Assembly: GCF_014323705.1 (NCBI RefSeq)
Contig: NZ_JABVEC010000015.1
Coordinates: 62,001-126,000, forward strand
DNA length: 64,000 bases
Direction: 5' to 3'
From: Actinomadura alba
Lineage (GTDB): Bacteria; Actinomycetota; Actinomycetes; Streptosporangiales; Streptosporangiaceae
Shown here: one piece after another, positions 32,608 through 41,102 of the stretch
Layout of the letters: each line of letters starts with the position of its first letter
Numbering within the stretch: the stretch's first letter is position 1
Notes under the pieces: generated by a model
What the model was told of the DNA's origin: nothing
The model's input: only the letters and a program-made list of their open reading frames with translations
The model's database searches: none
Program-made: the position numbers and the translations under genes

Positions 32608-34146
32608 ATGGGCTATATGATCAAGCCGGGGACCTCCTGGGACAACGCCTACACCCGCTGCCTGGCCGTCGCGCCCGAGGCGTTCGACGACGACCGGGTG
32701 TCCAACCTCTGGGGCGGACGCTGGCACCGGAACGGTGATCCGGTGCCGGCGACCTCGCCGATCGACGGCACCCCCATAGCGGGGCCGCCGATGCTGTCCG
32801 CCGACCAGGCGGCGGCCGCCGTACGGGCCTCACTCGACCGGCACCGGGAGTGGGGACAGGTTCCCCTCGCCGACCGCAAGGCGCGGGTGAGTGCGGTGCT
32901 CGACGCGCTCACCGAGCACCGTGACCTGCTGTCGCTCCTGCTCGTGTGGGAGATCGGCAAGCCATGGCGGCTCGCGACCGCCGACGTCGACCGGGCGATC
33001 GACGGGGTGCGCTGGTACGTCGAGGAGATCGACCGCATGGTCGAGGGCCGTGGCCCGCTGGACGGGCCGGTGAGCAACATCGCCAGCTGGAACTATCCGA
33101 TGAGCGTGCTCATGCACGCCATGCTCGTCCAGGTCCTGGCGGGCAACGCGGCCATCGCGAAGACGCCGACCGACGGCGGGCTGGCCTGCCTCACTCTGGC
33201 CTCCGCCCTCGCCGTACGGGAGGGCCTGCCGATCACGCTGGTCAGCGGCGCCGGCCGGGAGCTGTCGGCGGCGCTCGTACGGGCGCCGGAAGTCGGGTGC
33301 GTCTCCTTCGTCGGCGGCCGGGACGCGGGAGCCCAGGTCGCCGCGGCCGTGGCCGACCTCGGCAAGCGGCACGTTCTCGAGCAGGAGGGCCTCAACACGT
33401 GGGGGGTCTGGGAGTACGCCGACTGGGATCTGCTCGGCCGGCAGATCCGCAAGACCTTCGACTACGCCAAGCAGCGGTGCACCGCCTATCCGAGGTTCGT
33501 CGTGCAGCGCTCGCTGTTCGACCGGTTCCTGGAGACCTACCTGGCCGCGGTGAAAGAGGTGCGGTTCGGCCACCCGCTCGCCGTCGAGAACTCTGAGGAC
33601 CCGCTGCCCGACCTCGACTTCGGGCCGCTGATCAACGATGCCAAGGCCAAGGAACTCGGCGACCTGGTCGACGAGGCCATCACCAAGGGCGGCGTGCCGC
33701 TCTACCGCGGCTCGCGGTCGGACGGGCGGTTCCTGCCCGGTCAGGACACCTCCGCCTACCTCGCCCCGGTCACCATCCTGGCGCCGCCGCCGTCGTCGCC
33801 GCTGCACCACGCCGAGCCGTTCGGCCCTGTCGACACGGTCGTGCTGGTCGACACCGAGGCCGAGCTGCTCGCGGCGATGAACGCCTCCAACGGCGCGCTC
33901 GTCGCGACGATCTCGTGCGACGACGAGGCGACCGCACGCCGGCTCGGCTCGCATGTCCGTGCGTTCAAGCTCGGGGTCAACGGCGCACGCTCTCGTGGTG
34001 ACCGTGAGGAGATCTTCGGTGGCCTCGGCGCCTCGTGGCACGGTGCCTTCGTCGGCGGAGAGCTGCTCGTGCGGGCCGTCACCGAAGGGGCACCGGGGGA
34101 GCGGCTGCCCGGCAACTTCCTCACCTACACCCTCCAGCCGAGCTGA
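32608..34146 (+). CDS. Aldehyde dehydrogenase family protein of the oxalate locus
   Basis: The 512-aa protein has the NAD(P)-dependent aldehyde dehydrogenase fold: ASWNYPMSVLMHA with the oxyanion Asn, KTPTDGG for cofactor binding, VLEQEGLN with the general-base Glu, and AKQRCTAYPR with the catalytic Cys near residue 292. HHAEPFGPV and the NG..RGDREEIFGGLGASW end are also recognisable. The LEQEGLN and QRCT motifs depart somewhat from the usual LELGGN and GQxC, so the substrate may be unusual. In context it could oxidise glycolaldehyde or glyoxylate, or reduce an acyl-CoA. An operator directly upstream ties it to the locus. ATG 32608 has GGAG at 32598-32601. Confidence 0.88.
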   Translation: MGYMIKPGTSWDNAYTRCLAVAPEAFDDDRVSNLWGGRWHRNGDPVPATSPIDGTPIAGPPMLSADQAAAAVRASLDRHREWGQVPLADRKARVSAVLDALTEHRDLLSLLLVWEIGKPWRLATADVDRAIDGVRWYVEEIDRMVEGRGPLDGPVSNIASWNYPMSVLMHAMLVQVLAGNAAIAKTPTDGGLACLTLASALAVREGLPITLVSGAGRELSAALVRAPEVGCVSFVGGRDAGAQVAAAVADLGKRHVLEQEGLNTWGVWEYADWDLLGRQIRKTFDYAKQRCTAYPRFVVQRSLFDRFLETYLAAVKEVRFGHPLAVENSEDPLPDLDFGPLINDAKAKELGDLVDEAITKGGVPLYRGSRSDGRFLPGQDTSAYLAPVTILAPPPSSPLHHAEPFGPVDTVVLVDTEAELLAAMNASNGALVATISCDDEATARRLGSHVRAFKLGVNGARSRGDREEIFGGLGASWHGAFVGGELLVRAVTEGAPGERLPGNFLTYTLQPS

Positions 34147-34254
34147 ACGGACCCAGAGAGGACCTTCCCCGAGGTTCCGTGCCGGCCGTTCGCCTGGCCG
34201 GCACGGAACTCGATGGCCGTTGCCCTGCGCGCCAGGCCGTCGAGAATGGGAGGC

Positions 34255-34710
34255 ATGGATCTCGAGGCGCTCCGACATATGCACACCCCTGCGGACTACC
34301 GCGACCTGGCCGCGGACCAGGGCGTCGGTGCGGATGTCCTGCGTCACCTCGCTCAGTGTCCGTATTCGTTCGTCTGGCAGGTTCTCGCCACCAATCCCAG
34401 CACGCCCGTGGATGTGCTCGGGGAACTCTGTTCGAAGCGCGACAGCCCATGGAACGACGGTCGGCTCCTCCTGCTGATAGCGGAGCATCCCAAGGCTGAT
34501 CGCGCGGTCCTGCTCGGTGTGCTCGGCGAGGTCGAGGCCCGGCTCAGGACGTCGGTGAGCCGCCCTTTCGCGGCCGTGCTCGCGCTCGCCGGCCGGCCCG
34601 AGCTCACGCCCGAGGAGGTGCAGGGCCTGGCCGCGTTGCCGGGAGCCTCAGCACGCATGCGGCGAGGTCTCAGACACCGCCTCGCCGAGCGGAACACCGC
34701 AGTACGGTGA
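34255..34710 (+). CDS. Small alpha-helical repeat protein (LRV/HEAT-like), unknown function
   Basis: The product is about 151 aa. Its body consists of helical repeats of the form VLxxLAxxP..W.VxA.NP..P, for example VLRHLAQCPYSFVWQVLATN and VLLGVLGEVEARL, resembling leucine-rich-repeat-variant or HEAT-like proteins. It has no signal or membrane segment. ATG 34255 is used although GGGAGG is only 1 bp upstream; ATG 34246 in the same frame is an alternative. No function is assigned. Confidence 0.65.
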   Translation: MDLEALRHMHTPADYRDLAADQGVGADVLRHLAQCPYSFVWQVLATNPSTPVDVLGELCSKRDSPWNDGRLLLLIAEHPKADRAVLLGVLGEVEARLRTSVSRPFAAVLALAGRPELTPEEVQGLAALPGASARMRRGLRHRLAERNTAVR

Positions 34711-34759
34711 GTTGTCGCTTGGACTCCTCGGCCATGTGGCCGGGGGCGCCGGATTCGGC

Positions 34760-36130
34760 TCAGGCGAAGTCGAACACGGGCGGGAAGGCGAGGACGACCG
34801 TCCATGCCCAGACGGCATACACGATCATGTAGCGGGTCTGCCAGTGTTCCAGGCGGGCGAAAGGCATGCGGCCACGCACGAAGCCGAGGAACAGCCATGC
34901 CGACCACGCCAGGTTGGTGAGCAGGATGACATTCTCGCCCAATGCCGCGGTCTTGTTGGGGGTGAAGCCCCATTCGGTGATCCGGCCGGTGATCGCCAGC
35001 AGCACTATGCCGTCGATGATCAAAGCGCTGACGACGAGCGCGAGCTGCAGGCGGTCGAAAAGACCGGGCCGGGCCGTGAGGTCACGGGCGGAGATGGCGT
35101 ACAACAGCAGACCCAGCACGACGACGAGCAGCAGGTCGAAGAGTATGAGCGCATCGCGCTCGACGTCGACGCCGTTGGTGGTCCAGGCGATGGCGACCAG
35201 GAAGGCCAGCAGGGTTGCCGCGAAAAGCGGCGTGAAGACGCGGGTCAGCACCGGGGCCATGTTCTCGATGACGCTCTGCTTCGCCTCCACCAGCCATGCC
35301 GACACGATGACCGCGGCCATGGCGCCGCAGGGCAGTAGCCAAGATTGGACGAATCCCTCGGCGTCAAGGCCGATGGCGTTGAAGGTGCCGACCGTGAAGG
35401 CCGTGAGCACGCCGCCACCCATTCCAAGGAGGCTGAAGTAGATCAGCCACTCCCCGGTGAACCGGATGAAGTCCATTCGCCGCCGGTCTGAACGCCAGTC
35501 ACCGCCCACATAGGCGACGCCGACGACCAGCCACAGCGCGAGCGGCAGGTGGATCGCCGTGAGCGCCATGGACTGCGAGTCGTCGGCCAGCGGATACGCG
35601 TTCGCGATGACCGCGCCGAGAATGAACGGCAACGCGAGCACCCCGATGACGCGAGGACCGACCCGGCGTTGCCACACGAAGTAGGCGGCCAGTGCCGGCA
35701 GCGCGAAAAGGCTGAGGTTTCGCGCGTAGAAGCCGCCATCGTCGTCTGACATGTCGAACCCGAACCAGCTCGGCACCTTGATCGCGAGCGCCGCGACGGC
35801 TGCGCAGAGCACCATGACAGGCAGCTCACGACGGGAACGGGCGGCGGTGGGCGCGTCCGGCTCCCCGGGCAGCACGAGCTGCTTCCACAGCCGTTCGGAA
35901 TGCTCGCGAGCGAACTCCCGTGACAGCTCATCGAGGCTGCCCATGCGTTTGACGGCGATGAGGAAGGCCTCGTCGGCTCGCAGGCCCGCCTCGGTCAGCT
36001 CGGTGATCCGGCTGCGAAGATGGTCTTCCAGCTCCTCTGCGTCGGTGCGGTGCAGCTCCCGGCGGCGGTGCATGTAGGCCCGCCACTCGGCGATCTGAGC
36101 CTCCAGATCGTTGTTGCGGGCGACGGTCAT
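34760..36130 (-). CDS. Permease-prefix-domain membrane protein paired with PadR
   Basis: The 456-aa protein begins with a soluble helical domain (residues 1-95) whose pattern HLRSRITELTEAGLRADEAFLIAVKRMGS is the permease prefix domain often found next to PadR regulators. About nine to eleven hydrophobic helices follow. Its ATG overlaps the PadR stop by 4 bp, so PadR and membrane protein are one operon and the membrane protein is probably a PadR target. Transport substrate, if any, is unknown. Confidence 0.85.
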   Translation of the reverse strand: MTVARNNDLEAQIAEWRAYMHRRRELHRTDAEELEDHLRSRITELTEAGLRADEAFLIAVKRMGSLDELSREFAREHSERLWKQLVLPGEPDAPTAARSRRELPVMVLCAAVAALAIKVPSWFGFDMSDDDGGFYARNLSLFALPALAAYFVWQRRVGPRVIGVLALPFILGAVIANAYPLADDSQSMALTAIHLPLALWLVVGVAYVGGDWRSDRRRMDFIRFTGEWLIYFSLLGMGGGVLTAFTVGTFNAIGLDAEGFVQSWLLPCGAMAAVIVSAWLVEAKQSVIENMAPVLTRVFTPLFAATLLAFLVAIAWTTNGVDVERDALILFDLLLVVVLGLLLYAISARDLTARPGLFDRLQLALVVSALIIDGIVLLAITGRITEWGFTPNKTAALGENVILLTNLAWSAWLFLGFVRGRMPFARLEHWQTRYMIVYAVWAWTVVLAFPPVFDFA

Positions 36131-36501
36131 CGTCCCGCCTCCCATGCCGGTGCCGTGATCGGCTTGATGGACTGTGTCGTGTTCCAGACGCCCCGCAGGG
36201 CGTCGACGACCGCGGCCCACTGGCGGCGCTGCTCGGCGAGCTCGGCCCGGCCCTGGTCGGTGATGCGGTAGTACTTGCGGCGGCGTCCTCCGGGCGGGAC
36301 CTCCCAGGCCGACTCGACGTGACCAAGCCGCTCCAGGCGGTGCAGCAACGGGTACAGCAGGCCGTCGGTCCACTCCAGCTGCCCGCCCGACAGTTCGTTG
36401 ACCTGCTTGAGGATCGCGTAGCCGTAGCTCTCGCCTTCCGCGAGGATCCCCAGCACGAGCGGCGTCGCCGAGGCCGCGACGAGATCTTTGGTGATATGCA
36501 T
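36127..36501 (-). CDS. PadR-family transcriptional regulator
   Basis: The 124-aa protein is a PadR winged helix (LVLGILAEGESYGYAIL, LYPLLHRLERLGHVES, PPGGRRRKYYRITDQGRAEL) followed by a short C-terminal helix for dimerisation. The ATG at 36501 lies 14 bp from a 30-bp palindrome that is probably its own operator. It forms an operon with the overlapping membrane-protein gene. Confidence 0.93.
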   Translation of the reverse strand: MHITKDLVAASATPLVLGILAEGESYGYAILKQVNELSGGQLEWTDGLLYPLLHRLERLGHVESAWEVPPGGRRRKYYRITDQGRAELAEQRRQWAAVVDALRGVWNTTQSIKPITAPAWEAGR

Positions 36502-36514
36502 CTGGCCGCCTAAC

Positions 36515-36544
36515 CCTAGAACTGCAATGCATAGTAGTTCTAGG
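36515..36544 (-). promoter_or_regulatory. PadR operator palindrome
   Basis: Perfect 9-bp arms CCTAGAACT (36515-36523) and AGTTCTAGG (36536-36544) enclose a 12-bp AT-richer spacer. Position just upstream of the PadR start, arm length and spacing fit a dimeric PadR autoregulatory operator covering the promoter. Confidence 0.75.
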
Positions 36545-36592
36545 TATAGGCCCGTGCAATCCCGGCCGCCGACCAAAGGATGGCCCGATCGT

Positions 36593-37684
36593 TCAGGCGA
36601 GGGCTCGTACGGTCGCCGAGACGTCGGCTTCGTCGTTGAAGTAGTGGAAGCCGAACCGGACCCGGTCTCCCAGGGCCGTGGCGCGTACGCGGTGTTCGCG
36701 CAGCCGCCCGGCGATCCGCTCGGCCTGGTCGGTGTGGAACACCGCGATGTGGGAGTCGGGCCCGTCCACCACTCGTCGTAGGCCGAGCCCCCGAGCCTGC
36801 TCGGTGAGCTGCCGGGCGAGGCCGACGCAGTGCCGTTCGACGTCGCCGGCGTCGAGTGAGCCGAGCAGCCGCAGGGCCTCGCACGCACCGATCCAGGAGA
36901 ACCAGGCGGGTGAGGCGTCGCACCGGCCGGCGTCGGTCGCGAGGCCCGCCGCGCCGAAGTACCCGTACGGCGGGCTCGTCGACCGCCAGCTCGGTGCCAG
37001 TGGTCGCAACTCGTCGAGGCGGTCGGGCCGGGTGACGAGCCAGGCCGCACCGCGCGGGCACAGCATCCACTTGTAACCGTGCACGGCGAAGTAGTCGGGA
37101 CGGATCGTGGCCGCGTCGAACCGCAGGGCGCCGAGCGACTGCGTCAGGTCGACGAACAGCCGTGCGCCCACCCGGTCGGTGGCGGCGCGCAGTGCGGCGA
37201 GGTCGAGCCGCTGTCCTTCCCGGCTGGTCACCTCGCTGACCGCGAGCAGCGAGACGCCCTCGTCCAGGGCCCCGATGAGGTCCTCGATCCGCGTTGCCCC
37301 ATCGCGTGGGGGTACGGCCACCAGCTCGTGGTGCACCGACCACGGGAAGAGGTTGCTGCGGAAGTCCTGAGCCGGAACCACGATCCGACCGGGCGGCAGC
37401 GAAGCGGCGACGGTCGCGGCCGCCTCGGCCAGCGAACCGAGTGTCGACACCGTCGCCGGATCCACCCCGGCGAACCCGGCGAAACGGGTACGAGCGTCGG
37501 CGGCGGCGCCGTCCCAGGCGGTCCAGTCGAACTCGCCGGACGACCAGGCCGTCAGGGTGTCGCGCAGGGCCTCCGTCACCGGCAGCGCGCCGGGCGGGCT
37601 ACCGGGTGTGTCGAGCCAGACGGTGGAACGAAGCGCCGGGAAGAGCTCGCGGAACCGCACCGGGCCCAGCGGTGGTGGCGTCAT
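36593..37684 (-). CDS. Class V aminotransferase (cysteine desulfurase/kynureninase-like), PLP-dependent
   Basis: The 363-aa protein has the class V PLP fold, with VDLTQSLGA supplying the cofactor-binding Asp and HGYKWML giving the Schiff-base lysine at residue 205. The N-terminal WLDTPGSPPGALP is typical. No cysteine sits in the expected desulfurase active loop, so sulfur transfer is not indicated and the reaction is unknown. ATG 37684 overlaps the RidA stop by 4 bp. RidA proteins remove reactive enamines released by PLP enzymes, so the pair probably works as a unit. Confidence 0.88.
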   Translation of the reverse strand: MTPPPLGPVRFRELFPALRSTVWLDTPGSPPGALPVTEALRDTLTAWSSGEFDWTAWDGAAADARTRFAGFAGVDPATVSTLGSLAEAAATVAASLPPGRIVVPAQDFRSNLFPWSVHHELVAVPPRDGATRIEDLIGALDEGVSLLAVSEVTSREGQRLDLAALRAATDRVGARLFVDLTQSLGALRFDAATIRPDYFAVHGYKWMLCPRGAAWLVTRPDRLDELRPLAPSWRSTSPPYGYFGAAGLATDAGRCDASPAWFSWIGACEALRLLGSLDAGDVERHCVGLARQLTEQARGLGLRRVVDGPDSHIAVFHTDQAERIAGRLREHRVRATALGDRVRFGFHYFNDEADVSATVRALA

Positions 37685-38091
37685 CGGCGGGGGACCGCCA
37701 CCATGCCCTCGATCTCGACGGTCAGCTCGGGGGCGGCCAGGGCGGCCACGACCATCAGCGAGTGGGCCGGCCAGTCGCCGGCCGGATACCACTGCGCGAA
37801 CACCTCGTCACGCGCGGCACGGCAGCCCGCGAGATGCTCCGTGCCCGAGACCAGCGTCAGCAGCTTCACCAGATGTTCCGGTCCGGCGCCGAGCGACTCG
37901 AGCAGCGTTCCGATGTTGGCGTAGGCCTGCCGCGTCTGCGATTCCGCGTCCGGGCCCGCCAGCTCGCCGTTCTCCAGTACGCCGACCTGGCCGGAGACGA
38001 ACACCAGATCGTGGTCGGCGGGCACGGTGGCGAGGTGGCTGTACTTACCGATCGGCGGTGCGAGACCGGCCGGGCTCCAGCGACGAATCAT
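37681..38091 (-). CDS. RidA-family protein (enamine/imine deaminase type)
   Basis: The 136-aa protein matches the YjgF/YER057c/RidA family: PPIGKYSHLATVP at the N-terminus, DLVFVSGQVG, QTRQAYANIGTLLESLGAGPEHLVKLLTLV and the PELTVEIEGMVAVPR end. ATG 38091 is chosen over the longer frame because an AAGGGGGAAATAGG ribosome-binding site precedes it and family members begin here. It is coupled to the PLP enzyme downstream and diverges from the membrane-protein gene at 38162. Confidence 0.9.
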   Translation of the reverse strand: MIRRWSPAGLAPPIGKYSHLATVPADHDLVFVSGQVGVLENGELAGPDAESQTRQAYANIGTLLESLGAGPEHLVKLLTLVSGTEHLAGCRAARDEVFAQWYPAGDWPAHSLMVVAALAAPELTVEIEGMVAVPRR

Positions 38092-38161
38092 CCTATTTCC
38101 CCCTTCGGGGGGAAGCGTATCGGCCTGCAAGGGGAGGGCATGAAAGCCCCCTCGGCGCAGG

Positions 38162-39205
38162 ATGACCGACATGACGGCGACCGTGAAGGATCCCGCACGC
38201 CCATCCGGCGAGCCGCTGGAAGGTCCGGACGCGTGGGTCCGGAGCAGGTGGCGAACGCACCTCCCGGCGATCGGCCTGACCTGGGTGACGCTGTACGGAG
38301 TCCTCCGGACCTACTGGGCGCTCGGCCACATGCCGGACGACCTGTCGCCGGTGGGCCCCGACCTCGTGGCCTTCACCGGATGGGCCTCGGTCGGCCTGTG
38401 CGCCGCAGCGGCACTCGTCCTGATCGCCCTGATGACCGTACGGGTGAGCCGGGTGTTCCGGCGCCCGCTGCTGCTCGCGGCGTGGGCGGTCGGCGTCTCT
38501 CTCGTGGCGTCCGGGGCAATGTTGCTGCTCGACGTGGTCGGCGGGATCCTGCCGGGTCTCGGAATCCGCTTCTACCCTCTGGGCGCGTTGAGCAGGATGG
38601 CCTGCGTCGGCGCGGGCGTACTGGTGGTGCTGTCGGCGCGGGCCTATCAGTACCGGACCCGCGAGGGCTGCATGGCCTGCGGGCGCACCGCGTCGTCGCC
38701 CGGCCCCCTGCGGCGTACCCCGGGCTGGGCCTTCTGGGCCGCCTACATCTCGGTGGCAGGCTGCCTGGTACGGATCCTCGCGCAGATCTGGGTCGGTTTC
38801 GCCGGGTCACCGCCGGTCGGGGGAGTCTCCGTGGTGCTGTTCGAGGTCGGCTTCGTGTTGGGCGGCACGGTGCTGCCGCTGTCACTGGTGCACGGCTGGG
38901 GCCGGGTCTGGCCTCGCTGGGTGCCTCGCCTCGCCGGGCGGCGAGTGCCGCGCCGGCTGGTGCTGTGGCCGGCGTACGGCGTCTCGGGCGGGCTGGTCGT
39001 CTACTTCGGCCTGATGCAGCTCCAGATGGTCTTCGAGCGGCTGAACGGCCGTAACCCCTTCCCTCCCGAAGGCGGTCTCGCCCTGCCCGAGACGTTCTTC
39101 TGGATCGCGGTCCCCGCATATCTGACCTGGGGTACCGGGATGGCCGTGGCGGCGCTCGCCCACGCCCGCCGTACCCGGACACCGTGCCGCGCTTGCGGGC
39201 GCTGA
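38162..39205 (+). CDS. Multipass membrane protein with two CxxCGR motifs, unknown function
   Basis: The 347-aa protein has about eight predicted transmembrane helices in two groups. A CMACGR motif (Cys 170 and 173) sits in the loop between the groups and a CRACGR motif (Cys 342 and 345) forms the extreme C-terminus, both in Arg-rich segments that should face the cytoplasm. The four cysteines could bind one metal ion. I do not recognise the family. Start ATG 38162; ATG 38171 is an alternative. A GC hairpin follows the stop. Confidence 0.75.
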   Translation: MTDMTATVKDPARPSGEPLEGPDAWVRSRWRTHLPAIGLTWVTLYGVLRTYWALGHMPDDLSPVGPDLVAFTGWASVGLCAAAALVLIALMTVRVSRVFRRPLLLAAWAVGVSLVASGAMLLLDVVGGILPGLGIRFYPLGALSRMACVGAGVLVVLSARAYQYRTREGCMACGRTASSPGPLRRTPGWAFWAAYISVAGCLVRILAQIWVGFAGSPPVGGVSVVLFEVGFVLGGTVLPLSLVHGWGRVWPRWVPRLAGRRVPRRLVLWPAYGVSGGLVVYFGLMQLQMVFERLNGRNPFPPEGGLALPETFFWIAVPAYLTWGTGMAVAALAHARRTRTPCRACGR

Positions 39206-39215
39206 TGAGAGATCC

Positions 39216-39251
39216 CGGCGCCGGCGACTCCCCCGAAGGACGCCGGCGCCG
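39216..39251 (+). terminator. GC hairpin terminator, probably bidirectional
   Basis: Perfect 11-bp arms CGGCGCCGGCG (39216-39226) and CGCCGGCGCCG (39241-39251) enclose a 14-nt loop. They lie between the converging ends of the membrane-protein gene and the broken ABC ATPase. Confidence 0.75.
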
Positions 39252-39270
39252 AGACCGCTCGGCGGGGAGG

Positions 39271-40075
39271 TCAGAGGCGGTGGCGGTCGGCCCGCCGCGC
39301 CCGCTGCTGGAGCGGGTCGGGCACCGGAGCCGACGTCACCAGTCGCCGCGTGTAGTCCTCCCGCGGGTCGAACAGCACCTGGTCGGTCAGGCCCTCCTCG
39401 ACCAGCCGGCCGTCCTTCATCACCGCCACCCGGTCGGAGGCCATGCCGATGACGGCGAGGTCGTGGGTGATGAACAGGCATGCGAAGCCGAGCCGGTCCT
39501 GGAGGTCCAGGAAGAGGTCCAGCACCGCGGCCTGGACCGACACGTCGAGGGCACTGGTCGGCTCATCGGCGATGATCAGTTGTGGCTCGAGCGCGATCGC
39601 CCGCGCGATGCCGACCCGCTGGCGCTGCCCGCCGGAGAGCTCGTGCGGGTAGCGCAGCCGTACCGCGGGGTCGAGTTCGACGCTCTTCAGCAAGTCGGCC
39701 ACCCGATCGGTCCGGTCGCCGATCCGGTTGACGACCAGGGTTCGGCGACGCCGTCGCCCACGGTCATCCGGGGGTCGAGCGACGACGCCGGATCCTGGAA
39801 GACGATGCCGCACTGCCGTCGCAGCCGCCGCAGGTGACGGCCCCGGGCGCCGGTCAGGGGAGCGCCGAGCAGCCGCACGGCGCCCGACGCGGGCTTGAGC
39901 AGGCCGATCGCAGTCCGGCCCACGGTGGACTTGCCGGATCCGGACTCGCCGACCAACCCGAGTACCTCGCCCGGAGCGATGGTGAGCGAGACGTCGTCGA
40001 CCGCCCGTACCTTGGCGCCGCCCTTGTCGCGGAACTCCACGACGACGTGCTCCAGATCGAGGGCCGGCGTGCCAC
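39271..40075 (-). pseudogene. Oligopeptide ABC transporter ATPase (DppF/OppF-like), frameshifted
   Basis: The first part encodes a normal DppF-type beginning: VVVEFRDKGG, GLVGESGSGKSTVGR (Walker A) and GIVFQDPASSLDPR (Q-loop). After VAEP near 39740 the frame leaves the family. The continuation VVNRIGDRTDRVADLLKSVEL, HELSGGQRQRVGIARAI (signature) and LIIADEPTSALDVS (Walker B) is in the next frame. One missing base in the run CGAACCCTGG explains it. The permease and binding-protein partners are absent and other gene fragments adjoin, so real decay is favoured over a sequencing error. Confidence 0.8.
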
Positions 40076-40082
40076 CGGCCGC

Positions 40083-40226
40083 TGGCTCCTCACTGCCCTC
40101 CTGCTGGCCCGGCTGCTCGGCTGGGCACCGTCGACGGTGTCCGCCCACGTGCAGGAGCTGATCGACGCGGGCCGGCTGGAGGAGTCCGGCGAGGGGCGTT
40201 CGCGCGGCGGCCGGCGGCCCCGCCTG
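40083..40226 (+). pseudogene. ROK-family regulator N-terminal fragment
   Basis: One plus-strand frame reads LLARLLGWAPSTVSAHVQEL, then IDAGRLEESGEG and RGGRRP. This is the winged-helix N-terminus of ROK repressors, which typically ends in GGRRP before the sugar-kinase domain. The ROK domain itself is missing; the sequence passes directly into an unrelated fragment. Confidence 0.55.
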
Positions 40227-40234
40227 CCGCCCGG

Positions 40235-40411
40235 GTGGCCGGGCAGACCGGTGCGGAGGAGCTGCACTTCACGGCCACCGAGGCGGTGGCGTCCCGGGCG
40301 CGCTTCACCCGCGACGACATCTACATGGGCGGTGCCCTCTACCCGCCCGAAACCGTCCAGTCGGTGACCACGGCGGCGCGCGTTCGTGGGATCATCGCTG
40401 CGGCCGGCTGA
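40235..40411 (+). pseudogene. C-terminal fragment resembling copper homeostasis protein CutC
   Basis: In another plus-strand frame, VAGQTGAEELHFTATEAV is followed by YMGGALYPPE and a VTTAARVRGIIAAAG end with TGA at 40409. The HF/HxxA, MGG and final V..A.RVR..I pattern resembles the C-terminal strand and helix of CutC TIM barrels. The rest of the gene is absent. The family assignment is tentative. Confidence 0.35.
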
Positions 40412-40476
40412 CCGCCGGCCGGGCCCGGGGCGACGCTCGGCGACACGCACTGAACCCTCCCCCTCACGGAGCAGAC

Positions 40477-40932
40477 GTGAACAACGGTTCCACCGCCGCG
40501 CAGCGGCCGGGTGCGTTCCTCGTCGACGTGGACGGTACCGTCGCCCTGCGCAACGAGACCGCACCCGGCTGCCGCAGCCCGTACGACTGGGCCAGGGTCG
40601 GTGAAGACCTCCCCAACTCGCCCGTCATCACCGTCGTCCAGGCGCTCGCCGCCGCCGGGCACCACATCGTCTACATGTCCGGGCGGTCCGAGGAGTGCAG
40701 GGCCGCCACGAAGGTGTGGATCGCCGAGCACGTCGGTGTCCCGGGTGAGGCGCTGCACATGCGCGCCCGTGGCGACCACCGCCCCGACCACATCGTCAAG
40801 CGCGAGCTGTACCGGCGTCGCGTCAAGCCGCGGTACGACGTGACCGGGGTGTTCGACGACCGGGCCAAGGTCGTCCGCATGTGGAGGAACCTGGGGCTCA
40901 CCGTGCTCCAGGTGGCCGACGGCGATTTCTAG
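40477..40932 (+). CDS. HAD-superfamily phosphatase, polynucleotide kinase 3'-phosphatase-like
   Basis: The 151-aa single-domain protein has the HAD motif FLVDVDGTVA (nucleophile Asp 17, acid Asp 19), motif II YMSGRSEE, a Lys in HIVKRELYRRR and motif IV VFDDRAKVVRMWR. The arrangement resembles the 3'-phosphatase domain of T4 polynucleotide kinase, but no kinase domain is present. The GTG start at 40477 follows GGAG. The substrate may be a nucleic-acid end or a small phosphate ester. Confidence 0.85.
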   Translation: MNNGSTAAQRPGAFLVDVDGTVALRNETAPGCRSPYDWARVGEDLPNSPVITVVQALAAAGHHIVYMSGRSEECRAATKVWIAEHVGVPGEALHMRARGDHRPDHIVKRELYRRRVKPRYDVTGVFDDRAKVVRMWRNLGLTVLQVADGDF

Positions 40933-41102
40933 CGCGGCGCCGCACTGATCTCGCTGGGCCCGTGATCGGATGCGGGCCGGCGAAGCGCCCGGCCGCCCGC
41001 CTCCGTCACCGTACGCCGTCATCAGGGGTTCGCGGCGGGCCGGGCGTGCTGGGCGGCCAGGCGGATCGGCGCATTGAGCGCGCCGTATCAGTTCGCGTGA
41101 AC

